The notes below the pieces were generated by a model that saw nothing but the letters and a program-made list of their open reading frames with translations, was not told the DNA's origin and made no database searches. Source: DUUI01 sp964345765 (GTDB lineage Bacteria; Bacillota_I; Bacilli_A; Erysipelotrichales; Erysipelotrichaceae). Taken from it: a DNA stretch of 7,593 bases. This document shows positions 1-6,716 of the stretch, one piece after another (the first letter of the stretch is position 1; every line of letters starts with the position of its first letter). The position numbers and the translations under genes were made by a program. Location: contig CAYFSJ010000040.1 in the NCBI GenBank assembly GCA_964345765.1, forward strand, positions 1 through 7,593, in the 5' to 3' direction.

Positions 1-211
1 GATGATAGATATCCTCCATCATATTAAGGAAGAACTCATCACCATCCAACTGTGTATCCCTCTTCCACTTAAGTATAACATCTTTCATTTTTTCATCAAT
101 CTCAGCCGTTCCATCAATTAAAGAAAGACTACTCACTCGCTCTGGATACTTCAAGGCAAACTTCATCGCCACCTCAGAACCATAGGATGTTCCAAGCATG
201 TCCCACTTCAC
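1..211 (-). pseudogene. alpha/beta-hydrolase fragment B (middle part; 3' end beyond window)
   Basis: From 211 down to the left edge, one minus-strand frame stays open for about 70 codons without a start of its own; it opens just after a TAA at 212-214. It contains MLGTSYGSEVAMKFALKYPE, a nucleophile elbow of the G-x-S-x-G type followed by the usual helix and PER-V turn. A short strand ending in LIDGTAEID and a charged helical stretch come next, which would be the start of the cap or lid region. This is the central part of an alpha/beta-hydrolase. It is a different protein from the one encoded immediately upstream (174-587), because that one already has its own elbow, GVSYGG. What is missing here is the N-terminal half with the oxyanion strand. 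The C-terminal acid and His would lie left of position 1. The substrate is unknown. I read it as the surviving 3' part of a second, probably tandem, hydrolase gene joined out of frame to the first. Confidence 0.6.
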
Positions 212-587
212 TTAACCAATAACTGGTCTCATCCGAAGTATTAAACAAACAAAGCTTATCAATTCTTTCTGGTGCTTTAAGCGCTACTTGAAGCGCAATC
301 TGACCACCATAGGAGACCCCATAAACATTGACCTTATCAAGTTGTAAGTGATCCAATAATCCTATCACCACATCCACTTGAAGCGAATGATCATACTGTT
401 TAAAAACTTTATCTGACTGTCCTTGATCTAAGAAATCAAGTAATATCAATTGATTATTCACAGTAAAAGGATCAATAAACTGAGCCCATGATTTAGTCGA
501 CATCATAATCCCATTTAATATCAGAATCGGATTGCCCTGACCATGAACCTCATAATACAATTTTTTGTCATCAAAGGTAAAATACAT
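174..587 (-). pseudogene. alpha/beta-hydrolase fragment A, truncated after the nucleophile elbow
   Basis: This encodes the N-terminal ~130 residues of an alpha/beta-hydrolase. They include a first strand pair (MYFTFDDKKLYYEVHGQG), the LNGIMMS oxyanion region near residue 25, DFLDQGQSD near 51-59, and the elbow GVSYGG with nucleophile Ser92. The PER-I turn and FNTSDETSYWLSEVGHAW follow. After about residue 132 the similarity to a hydrolase ends, and the frame closes at a TGA after only 137 codons, against about 250-270 for the family. The missing lid, acid and His mean this copy cannot be active as it stands. The ATG follows the CoA-transferase stop by one base (TAAGATG), so the two were probably co-transcribed; the Shine-Dalgarno is weak. 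The continuing reading frame belongs to a second hydrolase, so this is not a simple frameshift within one gene. The family is clear, the substrate is not. Confidence 0.65.
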
Positions 588-588
588 C

Positions 589-759
589 TTATTTACCTAT
601 AATGCCATAGTCTAACGCTTGTGCTCTTAGCTCTTCTCTAAAATCAGGATGAGCAATCTCAATCAAACGATTCACTCGTTCAGCCACAGTCGTTCCCTTT
701 AAATGAGCCACCCCATATTCAGTCACAACCATATCTGTATCTTGTCCTTTGAGTCGACC
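589..759 (-). pseudogene. C-terminal remnant of acetyl-CoA hydrolase/4-hydroxybutyrate-type CoA-transferase
   Basis: Fifty-six codons ending in TAA at 589-591 carry MVVTEYGVAHLKG and IAHPDFREELRAQA. These are the hallmark C-terminal motifs (VTEYG-x-A-x-L-x-G and AHPDFR-x-L) of family-I CoA-transferases such as acetyl-CoA hydrolase, butyryl-CoA:acetate and 4-hydroxybutyrate CoA-transferases. These enzymes move CoA between acyl groups in the cytoplasm through a glutamyl-CoA intermediate; the catalytic Glu lies in the part that is missing. A full protein has about 430-450 residues, so nearly 90% is absent. In the upstream direction the frame hits TGA at 760-762 and runs into etfA coding sequence on the opposite strand. 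The 3' end looks natural and is directly followed by hydrolase A. The segment is too short to decide which acyl donor was used. Confidence 0.75.
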
Positions 760-1279
760 TCAAATGTCTACCATTCGTCCTAATGTCTTTGAACAATTAG
801 ACTCAGACTATAATTCTAAGAAAGAAGTGATTGAATTTAACTATGATCACAATGAAGAAGACTTGGTTCATTTTATTAAGAAAATAGAGAAACCTGTTTC
901 TAAAGTTAATTTAGATAAGGCACAAGTCATTTTAGCGGCAGGTCGAGGACTTAAAGACTCTTTTGACTTAGTCTTAAAAACAGCTCAAGAGATTGGGGCT
1001 ACTCCTGCTGCCTCAAGAGCACTGGTTGATGCGGGCATTACTGATAAATCGTATCAGGTGGGTCAAACGGGAACGACGGTTAAACCACATATTTATATTG
1101 CGGCTGGAATCTCAGGTGCTGTTCAACATACGGCTGGTATGGAAAATTCAGAATTAATTATTGCGATTAATAATGATCCCCATGCTAAGATCTTTGAGAT
1201 TGCGGATGTTGGCTATATTGGGGACGCAAAATTAATCTTGCCACTACTTAAAAGTGAATTAGAAAAGATGCTCAAATAA
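749..1279 (+). pseudogene. etfA: electron transfer flavoprotein alpha subunit, C-terminal FAD-binding half only
   Basis: The frame encodes about 175 residues matching the second half of EtfA. Recognisable parts are RPQMSTIRPNVF, then LAAGRGLKD, GATPAASRALVDAG, QVGQTGTTVKPHIYIAAG, ISGAVQHTAGM and IIAINNDPHAKIFEIADVG. These build the FAD domain that holds the mobile flavin; EtfA pairs with EtfB and passes electrons from acyl-CoA dehydrogenases. The N-terminal ~150 residues (the EtfB-contacting domain) are absent. A TTG at 749 could formally start the frame, but RPQM lies mid-protein in the family, no Shine-Dalgarno precedes it, and the bases upstream belong to the CoA-transferase remnant. The 3' end is normal: TAA at 1277-1279, then a terminator. 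EtfA and a CoA-transferase side by side would fit butyrate or acyl-CoA metabolism before the break. As it stands the product is unlikely to work. Confidence 0.85.
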
Positions 1280-1304
1280 AAAGTTGGTTAATTCCAACTT
1301 TTTT
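1279..1304. terminator. Rho-independent, probably bidirectional terminator between etfA and allH
   Basis: A perfect 9-base-pair stem (AAAAGTTGG at 1279-1287 with CCAACTTTT at 1294-1302) encloses a six-base loop, TTAATT, and is followed by a T run to 1304. It begins at the last base of the etfA stop. On the minus strand the A run before the stem becomes a T run, so the same hairpin can end the allH transcript. The stop codon of allH (1288-1290) sits inside the loop. Confidence 0.8.
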
Positions 1305-2073
1305 GTAATGCCATTTTCATACCAAATAAGGTATCTTGACCAGAAGTATGTCCATAATGTTTGAGTGTTTGAATCAACTGATCGACTTTTTGTTTATTAT
1401 ATTGATTTTCAAGTAACTGAATATAGATCCATGCCCAGTTTTCATTTAATAATTGATTGATCATCATGAGTGAAATCTGATTGGTATTGAGTGTTGACGC
1501 TTTTAGTAGCTCAAACTCTTTTTGATAATCATCCAGTAAATATTTTATCATTAGATAACCCATTATAAAGTCATCACCTGAGGGCGTTAATCCTATACCT
1601 CTTCCGATACAATAATTTAATAATGATTCAAAATCATTTAAATTCATAAGTTTATTTATATCAAAATACGGTTCAACAAAACCTGTCTTATCTAGATTGA
1701 CAGATAATAAACTCTGTACTAGGGCTGAGTTTTGGTCTAATTGTGTTTGGGGTTTTGATTGATAGGTTTTATTGAGATGAATCTTTAAAGTTAGATTGTT
1801 AAATCTAAATATTGACTTATCAAGCAATACCACATCATTAACAATACTAGATTCAATCAATTGATCTAAAAGAGCTTGATCAACTGTAAGACCAAAACCA
1901 CTTAATAAATCTTGATTGTTTTGAATGGTTATTAGTTCTAAATCTTGGTTGATCAAATTAAGACTGCTAGTAAAAATGGAGTGAACAGTTAACTGCTCAC
2001 TCCCTTTTATTCTATTGTTAATCCACTGGCTACCAAATGAATTAGTCGATGTTAATTCCTTTTGATTTCGCAT
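1288..2073 (-). CDS. allH: DUF2877 protein, AllH/YlbF-like subunit of oxamate carbamoyltransferase
   Basis: This 261-residue protein has the DUF2877 signature GRGIGLTPSGDDFIMG at residues 157-172, and near the C-terminus GHTSGQD (241-247), a second conserved family motif. Its length is close to the ~270 residues of E. coli YlbF. In E. coli, fdrA-ylbE-ylbF were renamed allFGH because together they encode oxamic transcarbamylase, which releases carbamoyl phosphate and oxamate from oxalurate; this is recalled from the literature. The role of the DUF2877 chain within that enzyme is not known to me. There is no signal peptide or membrane segment, so it should be cytoplasmic. The ATG at 2073 lies 32 bases inside the end of the upstream fusion gene with only a weak AGAAG before it, which suggests translational coupling. 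A better-looking AAAAGGA lies downstream of this ATG but has no standard start codon behind it. Gene order and motifs make the family secure; the reaction is inferred. Confidence 0.85.
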   Translation of the reverse strand: MRNQKELTSTNSFGSQWINNRIKGSEQLTVHSIFTSSLNLINQDLELITIQNNQDLLSGFGLTVDQALLDQLIESSIVNDVVLLDKSIFRFNNLTLKIHLNKTYQSKPQTQLDQNSALVQSLLSVNLDKTGFVEPYFDINKLMNLNDFESLLNYCIGRGIGLTPSGDDFIMGYLMIKYLLDDYQKEFELLKASTLNTNQISLMMINQLLNENWAWIYIQLLENQYNKQKVDQLIQTLKHYGHTSGQDTLFGMKMALQKSWN

Positions 2074-5041
2074 ATGCTTCTAATGCCTTTTCAAAACAAG
2101 CGAGTGGTGCACGGACGGTCCCAGCCCCTACTTGTCCTTTTCCTGCTACTTTATGGGCAATTCCTGTGTTGATTAATGGGGTAATGCCTGTTTCTACGAC
2201 TTTTCGGATATCGATTCCTAATGGCGCACCCTTGAAGTCCCAAGTTGGTATGGTCCAGTTTGGATTATTACTGATACAGATTTTCTGCATTTCATTGGAT
2301 GTTTCGAGCGCATCTTCAAATCCTCCTGCACCAACAAAGCGAGTCACTCCTGGGGCGGCGATCATTGACATGCCACCGACTCCAATTGTTTCAGTGATGG
2401 CTGAGTCTCCAATGTCTTTGTTTCCATCTTCTTCTGAAAAGCCTGTAAAGTATAATCCTTTTGGTGTATTGACTGGGGCAGTAAACCACTGGTCTCCTGT
2501 TTCTGCGATTCGAATTCCAAAGTCTTTCCCATTACGTGTCATGGTTGTAACGATGGTTCCCTTAGAATTATCACGCGCATAATCTGCTAAGGATTTACCT
2601 GTTGCCATCATAATATTTAAGAAGAATTGATCTGTTTGAGCTAAGAATTCAATCACATCATATTTTGATTCTTGGTCAATATCAAGATTAACGATTAATG
2701 GCGCAATCTCTTTTAAGAAGATTAACGATGCCGCAATATTACGTTGGTGGAATTCGTCCCCCATTGTGATGGCACGTGCGATAATGACATTTAAGTTTAG
2801 TCCCTCTTCTAATGTTTGAAGCGCTTTTGATAAGGTTGGACCTAAGACATCCTTCATCCAAGTCAGACGATTGACCACTTCTTGATCATAGGCTCCAAAA
2901 CGAAGCACCTTACCAATCCCCTCATTCATAATACAATAGGATTGTTTTTGTGTCAGTTTATTTTCTACCACTAACATTGGGAAATTAGACGTGGTAATTC
3001 CACCCATTGGTCCTACTGCACCAACATGATGACATGGGATGAATCGAACCTCACCACTCTCTAAAAGAGTTTTAGCTTCTTGTTCATCTTGTGCCCAACC
3101 TTCAAAAAGGATTGCGCCAATACAAGAGCCTTGCATCGGACCAGTCATTTCATGATATTCAATTGGTGGACCTGCATGTAAAATAGTCTTTTGATCAGTG
3201 TTTAATTCAGGGATTAATTCTTTGGCTGCTTTAACATCCACTAAGAATGGTTGTGCTTCTTTAAATTTATCAACCACTGCTTGGTTTTCTTGGTTAATTT
3301 CTTCTTCGTATTTTTCTAACGCATTAAGTAGTTTGATCATGCGTTTATTACCACCTGCTCTTGGTTTCCAAGCATATTGAACAGAGGTCGCTCCATTTTC
3401 AGTAATGGAATCATTAAAACTCTCAACCCCAATATTAATAACACGTGGTTTGGTATTAATTAAATCTAATATTTGTTCTGATACTTCAGGGAATTGTACA
3501 GCACCAGTTGATGTGTATTCTACAATCTCTTTATCTTCTTCAACTAAATCATGACCTAACAGTTGTAAAGAATAACGTACAGCTTGAGCATTTGAATCAA
3601 AGACATGAACTCCTAGTGATTCTAAGGTTTGAACTTGTTGGTCATAATTTTGTGGATCAAGTTTTGTCCCAACCACTGAAGCCACAAATTCTAATTCAGG
3701 ATTGGTTTCTTTGGCTTGTTTTAAAGCGGGTGCTAAAGCCCCTGCCATATCTGGGTGTGATCCATAACCAATTACAACATCAAATAAGATAACACCTGTT
3801 TGTGGATCTTGGGCGACTTCTTCAATCATTTTAATACGAACTTCAGGATCAATCATTGGATGTGGACGACCTTGGGTATATTTATCATCACCTAAGTCAA
3901 TCACGATATGTCCGTTTTCAGAAATCATGACACCATCTTTTGATTGTAGACCTGATAAATTAAAGGCTTCAGAAACAAGCATGCCTGCTTCTCCCGCTAA
4001 TGTTCCACCTGAATAAAGACCTTTAACGACTTTATCATTTCTGACTTGAGCCCCTTCATGAAGGTTTAACGGTTGAGTATAGTTCTTTTTCACTTCTTGA
4101 TTATTAGCTAAATCAACAGCTATTAAAGCAGCTTCTTCTAATGTGTGCGCTAAATAAACATTGCCTAAATGATGTTCTGGTTTTTCACCAATAAAGATAG
4201 CGACAACCTTCTTCGAGGATTGTTGTAATAAGTCAACAATTTCATCTCGAACTTGAGCTCCTGGAGGTTTAGAAATGACAATAATCACATCGGTTGAATC
4301 ATGATGTTCTAGTGCTGCAATAGCCTGTTTAACAGTAACACCACCGATATCATCTTTTAGATCACGTCCGCCGGTTCCAATGGCATGAACCAGTCCTGCA
4401 CCGTTTAAGTCTAAAACCGACATAACTTCTTGAATTCCTGTACCAGAAGCTCCGACAATACTAATATTTCCAGGTTTAACAACATTGGTAAAGGCTAATG
4501 GAACATTCGAAATCATTCCTGTTCCACAGTCAGGTCCCATCATTAATAAACCTTTTTCTTGTGCTAATGCTTTTAGCTTTTGTTCATCTTCAATAGAAAT
4601 ATTGTCTGTAAATGAGAATACATGAAGTCCCGCATTCAATGCTTTTTCCATTTCTGGTGCCCCATATTCTCCTGGAATTGAGAAAAGTGCTACATTTGCC
4701 TCTGGTAATTGTTCTAAGGCTTCATTTAATGAAGTGGCTTCTTTGAGTTGCTTCCCTTCTTTTTTAACGGATAAATCATCTAAAAATTGTTTAACTTCAT
4801 CTAATACTAATTCTTTGGCACTTTCATCTTCTGAGACAAAAGCGATAATCATGTCATTAGGTGTCGCTGATTTTCCAGTTTCATCTAAAAGATTGGCGGC
4901 ATTTAAAATATCTTTGTTGGCATCGGTTCCCATCATAATTTGACTTGTTTCAACAGAATCAAGTGCTGAGATATGGGAACTCAATAACATTAAGTTAATT
5001 GAATCCTGATAACTATTTTGTTGAATAATTGTATAAAGCAT
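2042..5041 (-). CDS. fdrA: fused FdrA (AllF) + DUF1116 (AllG/YlbE) protein, probable oxamate/oxalurate carbamoyltransferase core
   Basis: This single 999-residue chain holds two proteins that are separate genes in E. coli. Residues 1 to ~510 are FdrA, which resembles succinyl-CoA synthetase: a Rossmann-like part with MGPDCGTGMI (168-176) and the glycine-rich SIVGASGTGIQEV (194-206), VISKPPGAQVRDE (255-267), GLYSGGTLAGEAGM (341-354), then a second domain with DVVIGYGSHPD (421-431). A linker of about 20 residues follows. Residues ~530-990 are DUF1116, starting KPRVINIGVESF, with HAGPPIEYHEMTGPMQGSC (622-640), HHVGAVGPMGGITTSNFP (671-688), GDEFHQRNIAAS (761-772) and IGVGGMSMIAAPGVTRF (886-902). 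The total is close to the sum of E. coli FdrA (~555) and YlbE (~420). With AllH downstream, the expected activity is phosphorolysis of oxalurate to oxamate and carbamoyl phosphate, or a related carbamoyl transfer; this is by homology only. AGGAGGG (5051-5045) ends three bases before the ATG and sets the start. No stop or frame change occurs at the join. Cytoplasmic. Confidence 0.88.
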   Translation of the reverse strand: MLYTIIQQNSYQDSINLMLLSSHISALDSVETSQIMMGTDANKDILNAANLLDETGKSATPNDMIIAFVSEDESAKELVLDEVKQFLDDLSVKKEGKQLKEATSLNEALEQLPEANVALFSIPGEYGAPEMEKALNAGLHVFSFTDNISIEDEQKLKALAQEKGLLMMGPDCGTGMISNVPLAFTNVVKPGNISIVGASGTGIQEVMSVLDLNGAGLVHAIGTGGRDLKDDIGGVTVKQAIAALEHHDSTDVIIVISKPPGAQVRDEIVDLLQQSSKKVVAIFIGEKPEHHLGNVYLAHTLEEAALIAVDLANNQEVKKNYTQPLNLHEGAQVRNDKVVKGLYSGGTLAGEAGMLVSEAFNLSGLQSKDGVMISENGHIVIDLGDDKYTQGRPHPMIDPEVRIKMIEEVAQDPQTGVILFDVVIGYGSHPDMAGALAPALKQAKETNPELEFVASVVGTKLDPQNYDQQVQTLESLGVHVFDSNAQAVRYSLQLLGHDLVEEDKEIVEYTSTGAVQFPEVSEQILDLINTKPRVINIGVESFNDSITENGATSVQYAWKPRAGGNKRMIKLLNALEKYEEEINQENQAVVDKFKEAQPFLVDVKAAKELIPELNTDQKTILHAGPPIEYHEMTGPMQGSCIGAILFEGWAQDEQEAKTLLESGEVRFIPCHHVGAVGPMGGITTSNFPMLVVENKLTQKQSYCIMNEGIGKVLRFGAYDQEVVNRLTWMKDVLGPTLSKALQTLEEGLNLNVIIARAITMGDEFHQRNIAASLIFLKEIAPLIVNLDIDQESKYDVIEFLAQTDQFFLNIMMATGKSLADYARDNSKGTIVTTMTRNGKDFGIRIAETGDQWFTAPVNTPKGLYFTGFSEEDGNKDIGDSAITETIGVGGMSMIAAPGVTRFVGAGGFEDALETSNEMQKICISNNPNWTIPTWDFKGAPLGIDIRKVVETGITPLINTGIAHKVAGKGQVGAGTVRAPLACFEKALEAYAKSKGINID

Positions 5042-5044
5042 AGT

Positions 5045-5051
5045 CCCTCCT
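5045..5051 (-). promoter_or_regulatory. strong ribosome binding site of the FdrA-DUF1116 fusion gene
   Basis: Read on the minus strand, AGGAGGG is followed by ACT and then the ATG at 5041. It is a near-perfect anti-16S match, the best in the window. It fixes the start codon and suggests high translation of the 999-residue protein. Confidence 0.75.
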
Positions 5052-5053
5052 AT

Positions 5054-5082
5054 TTTTATCTGCTATAATCATTTTAAGTCAA
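5054..5082 (-). promoter_or_regulatory. weak candidate promoter for the FdrA-DUF1116/allH operon
   Basis: On the minus strand TTGACT (5082-5077) and ATAAAA (5059-5054) are 17 bases apart. It would overlap the forward extended -10 and place the transcript start almost at the Shine-Dalgarno, leaving nearly no leader. An alternative is TTCACT (5156-5151) with TATAAA (5132-5127), 18 bases apart, whose start site would fall in the dyad and give an ~80-base leader. I cannot choose between them from sequence. Confidence 0.25.
5061..5069 (+). promoter_or_regulatory. extended -10 promoter (TGCTATAAT) for the pucR-family gene
   Basis: TGCTATAAT combines a perfect -10 hexamer (5064-5069) with the TG of an extended -10. 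No good -35 lies at the right distance upstream, which extended -10 promoters can tolerate. Transcription would start near 5076 and leave an ~80-base leader before the regulator ATG at 5157. The leader contains the dyad at 5105-5129. Confidence 0.5.
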
Positions 5083-5104
5083 ATTGTTTTCCCTTACATT
5101 AGTA

Positions 5105-5129
5105 AAAAGTCTAAGATTTTAGATCTTTT
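5105..5129. promoter_or_regulatory. imperfect inverted repeat in the divergent intergenic region, candidate operator
   Basis: AAAAG-TCTAA at 5105-5114 is mirrored by TTAGA-T-CTTTT at 5119-5129 around a GATT spacer: ten paired bases with one extra base in the right arm. It lies in the leader of the regulator gene and over the possible -10 TATAAA of the opposite operon. That is a plausible place for PucR-family autoregulation. It could also fold as a weak RNA hairpin. No known operator sequence was matched. Confidence 0.35.
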
Positions 5130-5156
5130 ATATCCAGAAAGGACAAAGAAAGTGAA

Positions 5157-6716
5157 ATGTTGTTAATTGATATCCTAAAAGATGATTCCTTTAAAGAATC
5201 TCAAATACTGGCTGGTCAAAGCGCACTCAATAATGAGATTAATTCAGTCATGATTTTAGAAGCCAGTGACATTGAACATTGGGGTGCTCCCAATCAATTA
5301 ATTTTATCCAGTTATTTTGCGTTAGCTGATTTAGATCACGAGGGATTAGAAGCTTTTTTTATCAAGATGAAAGAGATTGGTTCTAGTGGTTTAATTATCA
5401 AACCTCAACGTCTTATTGATGAGGTTCCTAAACATCTTATTAATTTAGGTAATAAATATGCGATTCCTTTAATTTTAATTGATTCAAGTGTTAAGTATGA
5501 AAAAATCGTGTTAGCTGTGTTACAACCGATTATTAACCAAAATACAGCCATTTTAAATGCTTATTATGATTATCGACGGATGTTAAGTGAATTATCTTTA
5601 AAAGATTACACATTATTAGAAACCCTCAATCAGTTCAAATCCATTTTACATAGTGATTTACAACTTGAGTTATTAGGTGATGAATTTGTGGTTTCTACCC
5701 TCCCTCATCAACTCAATTATAAAGAAGACTTAACTCAATTAATTGAGCGTTCTAAATTTGTGGCTAGAGACTATTTAAAACGAAGTTTAACTTATACTAA
5801 TCGCACCTCTCAGGAAATCTTATCGGTGTATATTCCAAATATTGATAACAAACCGTATTTACTTTCAATCTTTAAGTCCCCTTCCTATATTACTCAAATT
5901 GAATACATGTTTATTGAGAATGCGGTTGAATACTTACAAAACTATTTACTAATAGACTATTCTTTAAAGAAAGATCAATTTGTTCATCGTAACAACCAAA
6001 TGTTGGAACTCCTATTTAATCCCAATATTGGCATTTCAGAAACCAACCGTATCTTAGAACATTTAAACATTAATCAGTTTAATGATTATCAACAAGTGCT
6101 CATCTCCATTAAGAGAAGTGACTGTCATAATAGTGAAGAAATGGAAAAGTTGGTGGCCTATGCCAGATCAATTTGGCCACATGTCGCTTTTCTTCAAAAG
6201 AATGAAGACATTCTGTTTGTTTTTAATCTCGATCAAAACAAACAAATTATTGAAATCGATTTTAATGATTTGTTAGAAGATAGTTGTATTTATCATATTG
6301 CCATTAGCGATAAATATCAATCAGACTTTTACAGCCATACTAAGACCATTGAAAAAATGAGTCATTTTATGGGCATTGTCTATCATGATTCAACCATCAT
6401 TGAATATTCTAAATTAGGCTTTTTCAAATTCTTTTTAGACGTTCAATCCATTGATGAGCTTCTTCAATATGTTCCGTCTCAAATTTTGGATTTAATTAAA
6501 CAAAAACCTGAATTAGCTCAAACCCTTGAAACATTCTTAGATCAAAATCAGAACTTCGTTAAGACAGGTGAAATACTTTATATTCACCCTAAAACGGTGC
6601 GTTATCGAATTGAGCGATTATCTGAACTACTAAATCTAGACTTTAATAATGCCAACGATTTACTAACCACTCATATTGCTTTAAAGGTATGCTCATATGC
6701 CAAACTCCATGACTAA
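5157..6716 (+). CDS. PucR-family transcriptional regulator
   Basis: This 519-residue protein has the full PucR layout. The N-terminal purine-catabolism regulator domain spans residues ~1-125 (MLLIDILKDD, then GLIIKPQRLIDEVP and YAIPLILIDS). A poorly conserved middle and a GGDEF-like/CdaR-type domain cover about 280-410. The C-terminal helix-turn-helix of the HTH_30 type is at ~455-512, with YIHPKTVRYRIERLSELLNL (475-494) as the turn and recognition helix. Relatives respond to purine breakdown products such as allantoin and control urate or allantoin genes; here the ligand is unknown. Divergent placement 115 bases from the FdrA-DUF1116 operon argues that it controls that operon and perhaps itself. 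The ATG at 5157 is the first in-frame start; the nearest Shine-Dalgarno (GAAAGGA, 5137-5143) is 13 bases away, longer than usual, so translation may be modest. No upstream in-frame start exists. No membrane segment or signal peptide is visible. Confidence 0.92.
   Translation: MLLIDILKDDSFKESQILAGQSALNNEINSVMILEASDIEHWGAPNQLILSSYFALADLDHEGLEAFFIKMKEIGSSGLIIKPQRLIDEVPKHLINLGNKYAIPLILIDSSVKYEKIVLAVLQPIINQNTAILNAYYDYRRMLSELSLKDYTLLETLNQFKSILHSDLQLELLGDEFVVSTLPHQLNYKEDLTQLIERSKFVARDYLKRSLTYTNRTSQEILSVYIPNIDNKPYLLSIFKSPSYITQIEYMFIENAVEYLQNYLLIDYSLKKDQFVHRNNQMLELLFNPNIGISETNRILEHLNINQFNDYQQVLISIKRSDCHNSEEMEKLVAYARSIWPHVAFLQKNEDILFVFNLDQNKQIIEIDFNDLLEDSCIYHIAISDKYQSDFYSHTKTIEKMSHFMGIVYHDSTIIEYSKLGFFKFFLDVQSIDELLQYVPSQILDLIKQKPELAQTLETFLDQNQNFVKTGEILYIHPKTVRYRIERLSELLNLDFNNANDLLTTHIALKVCSYAKLHD
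6683..6687 (+). promoter_or_regulatory. ribosome binding site deciding the start of the small hydrolase
   Basis: AAAGG lies nine bases before the ATG at 6697 and 21 before the next in-frame ATG at 6709, so the upstream ATG is preferred. The site lies within the last codons of the regulator gene. Confidence 0.45.

Noticed and set aside
1..587. Programmed frameshift or TGA read as Trp to rescue the left-hand hydrolase
   Set aside because: Either would give a protein with two nucleophile elbows and no sensible fold. Reading through the TGA at 174-176 stays in the wrong frame, and the intact genes give no sign of TGA as a sense codon.
749..751. TTG at 749 as a true start of a short, stand-alone EtfA-like protein
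   Set aside because: The sequence begins at a mid-protein EtfA motif (RPQM), there is no ribosome site, and the bases just upstream are CoA-transferase coding sequence on the other strand.
753..758. GTCGAC at the etfA/CoA-transferase join as a cloning scar (SalI site)
   Set aside because: The six bases also fit natural coding in both frames (Arg-Pro of EtfA; Arg-Leu of the other). A single site without vector sequence is not evidence of cloning.
2049..2582. Long plus-strand open frame opposite the 3' end of the fusion gene
   Set aside because: It is the antisense shadow of the conserved DUF1116 coding region, with no Shine-Dalgarno and no recognisable domain. The shorter plus-strand frames at 3198-3380, 3508-3792 and 4734-4943 are rejected for the same reason.
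5157..5162. Alternative TTG start at codon 2 of the regulator gene
   Set aside because: The ATG immediately before it is a better start codon and lies closer to the GAAAGGA site.
6082..6276. Open frame of 64 codons inside the PucR-family gene, same strand
   Set aside because: It lies in another frame of a clearly coding region, and its composition (Trp, Lys, Phe, Cys clusters) is that of a shadow frame.
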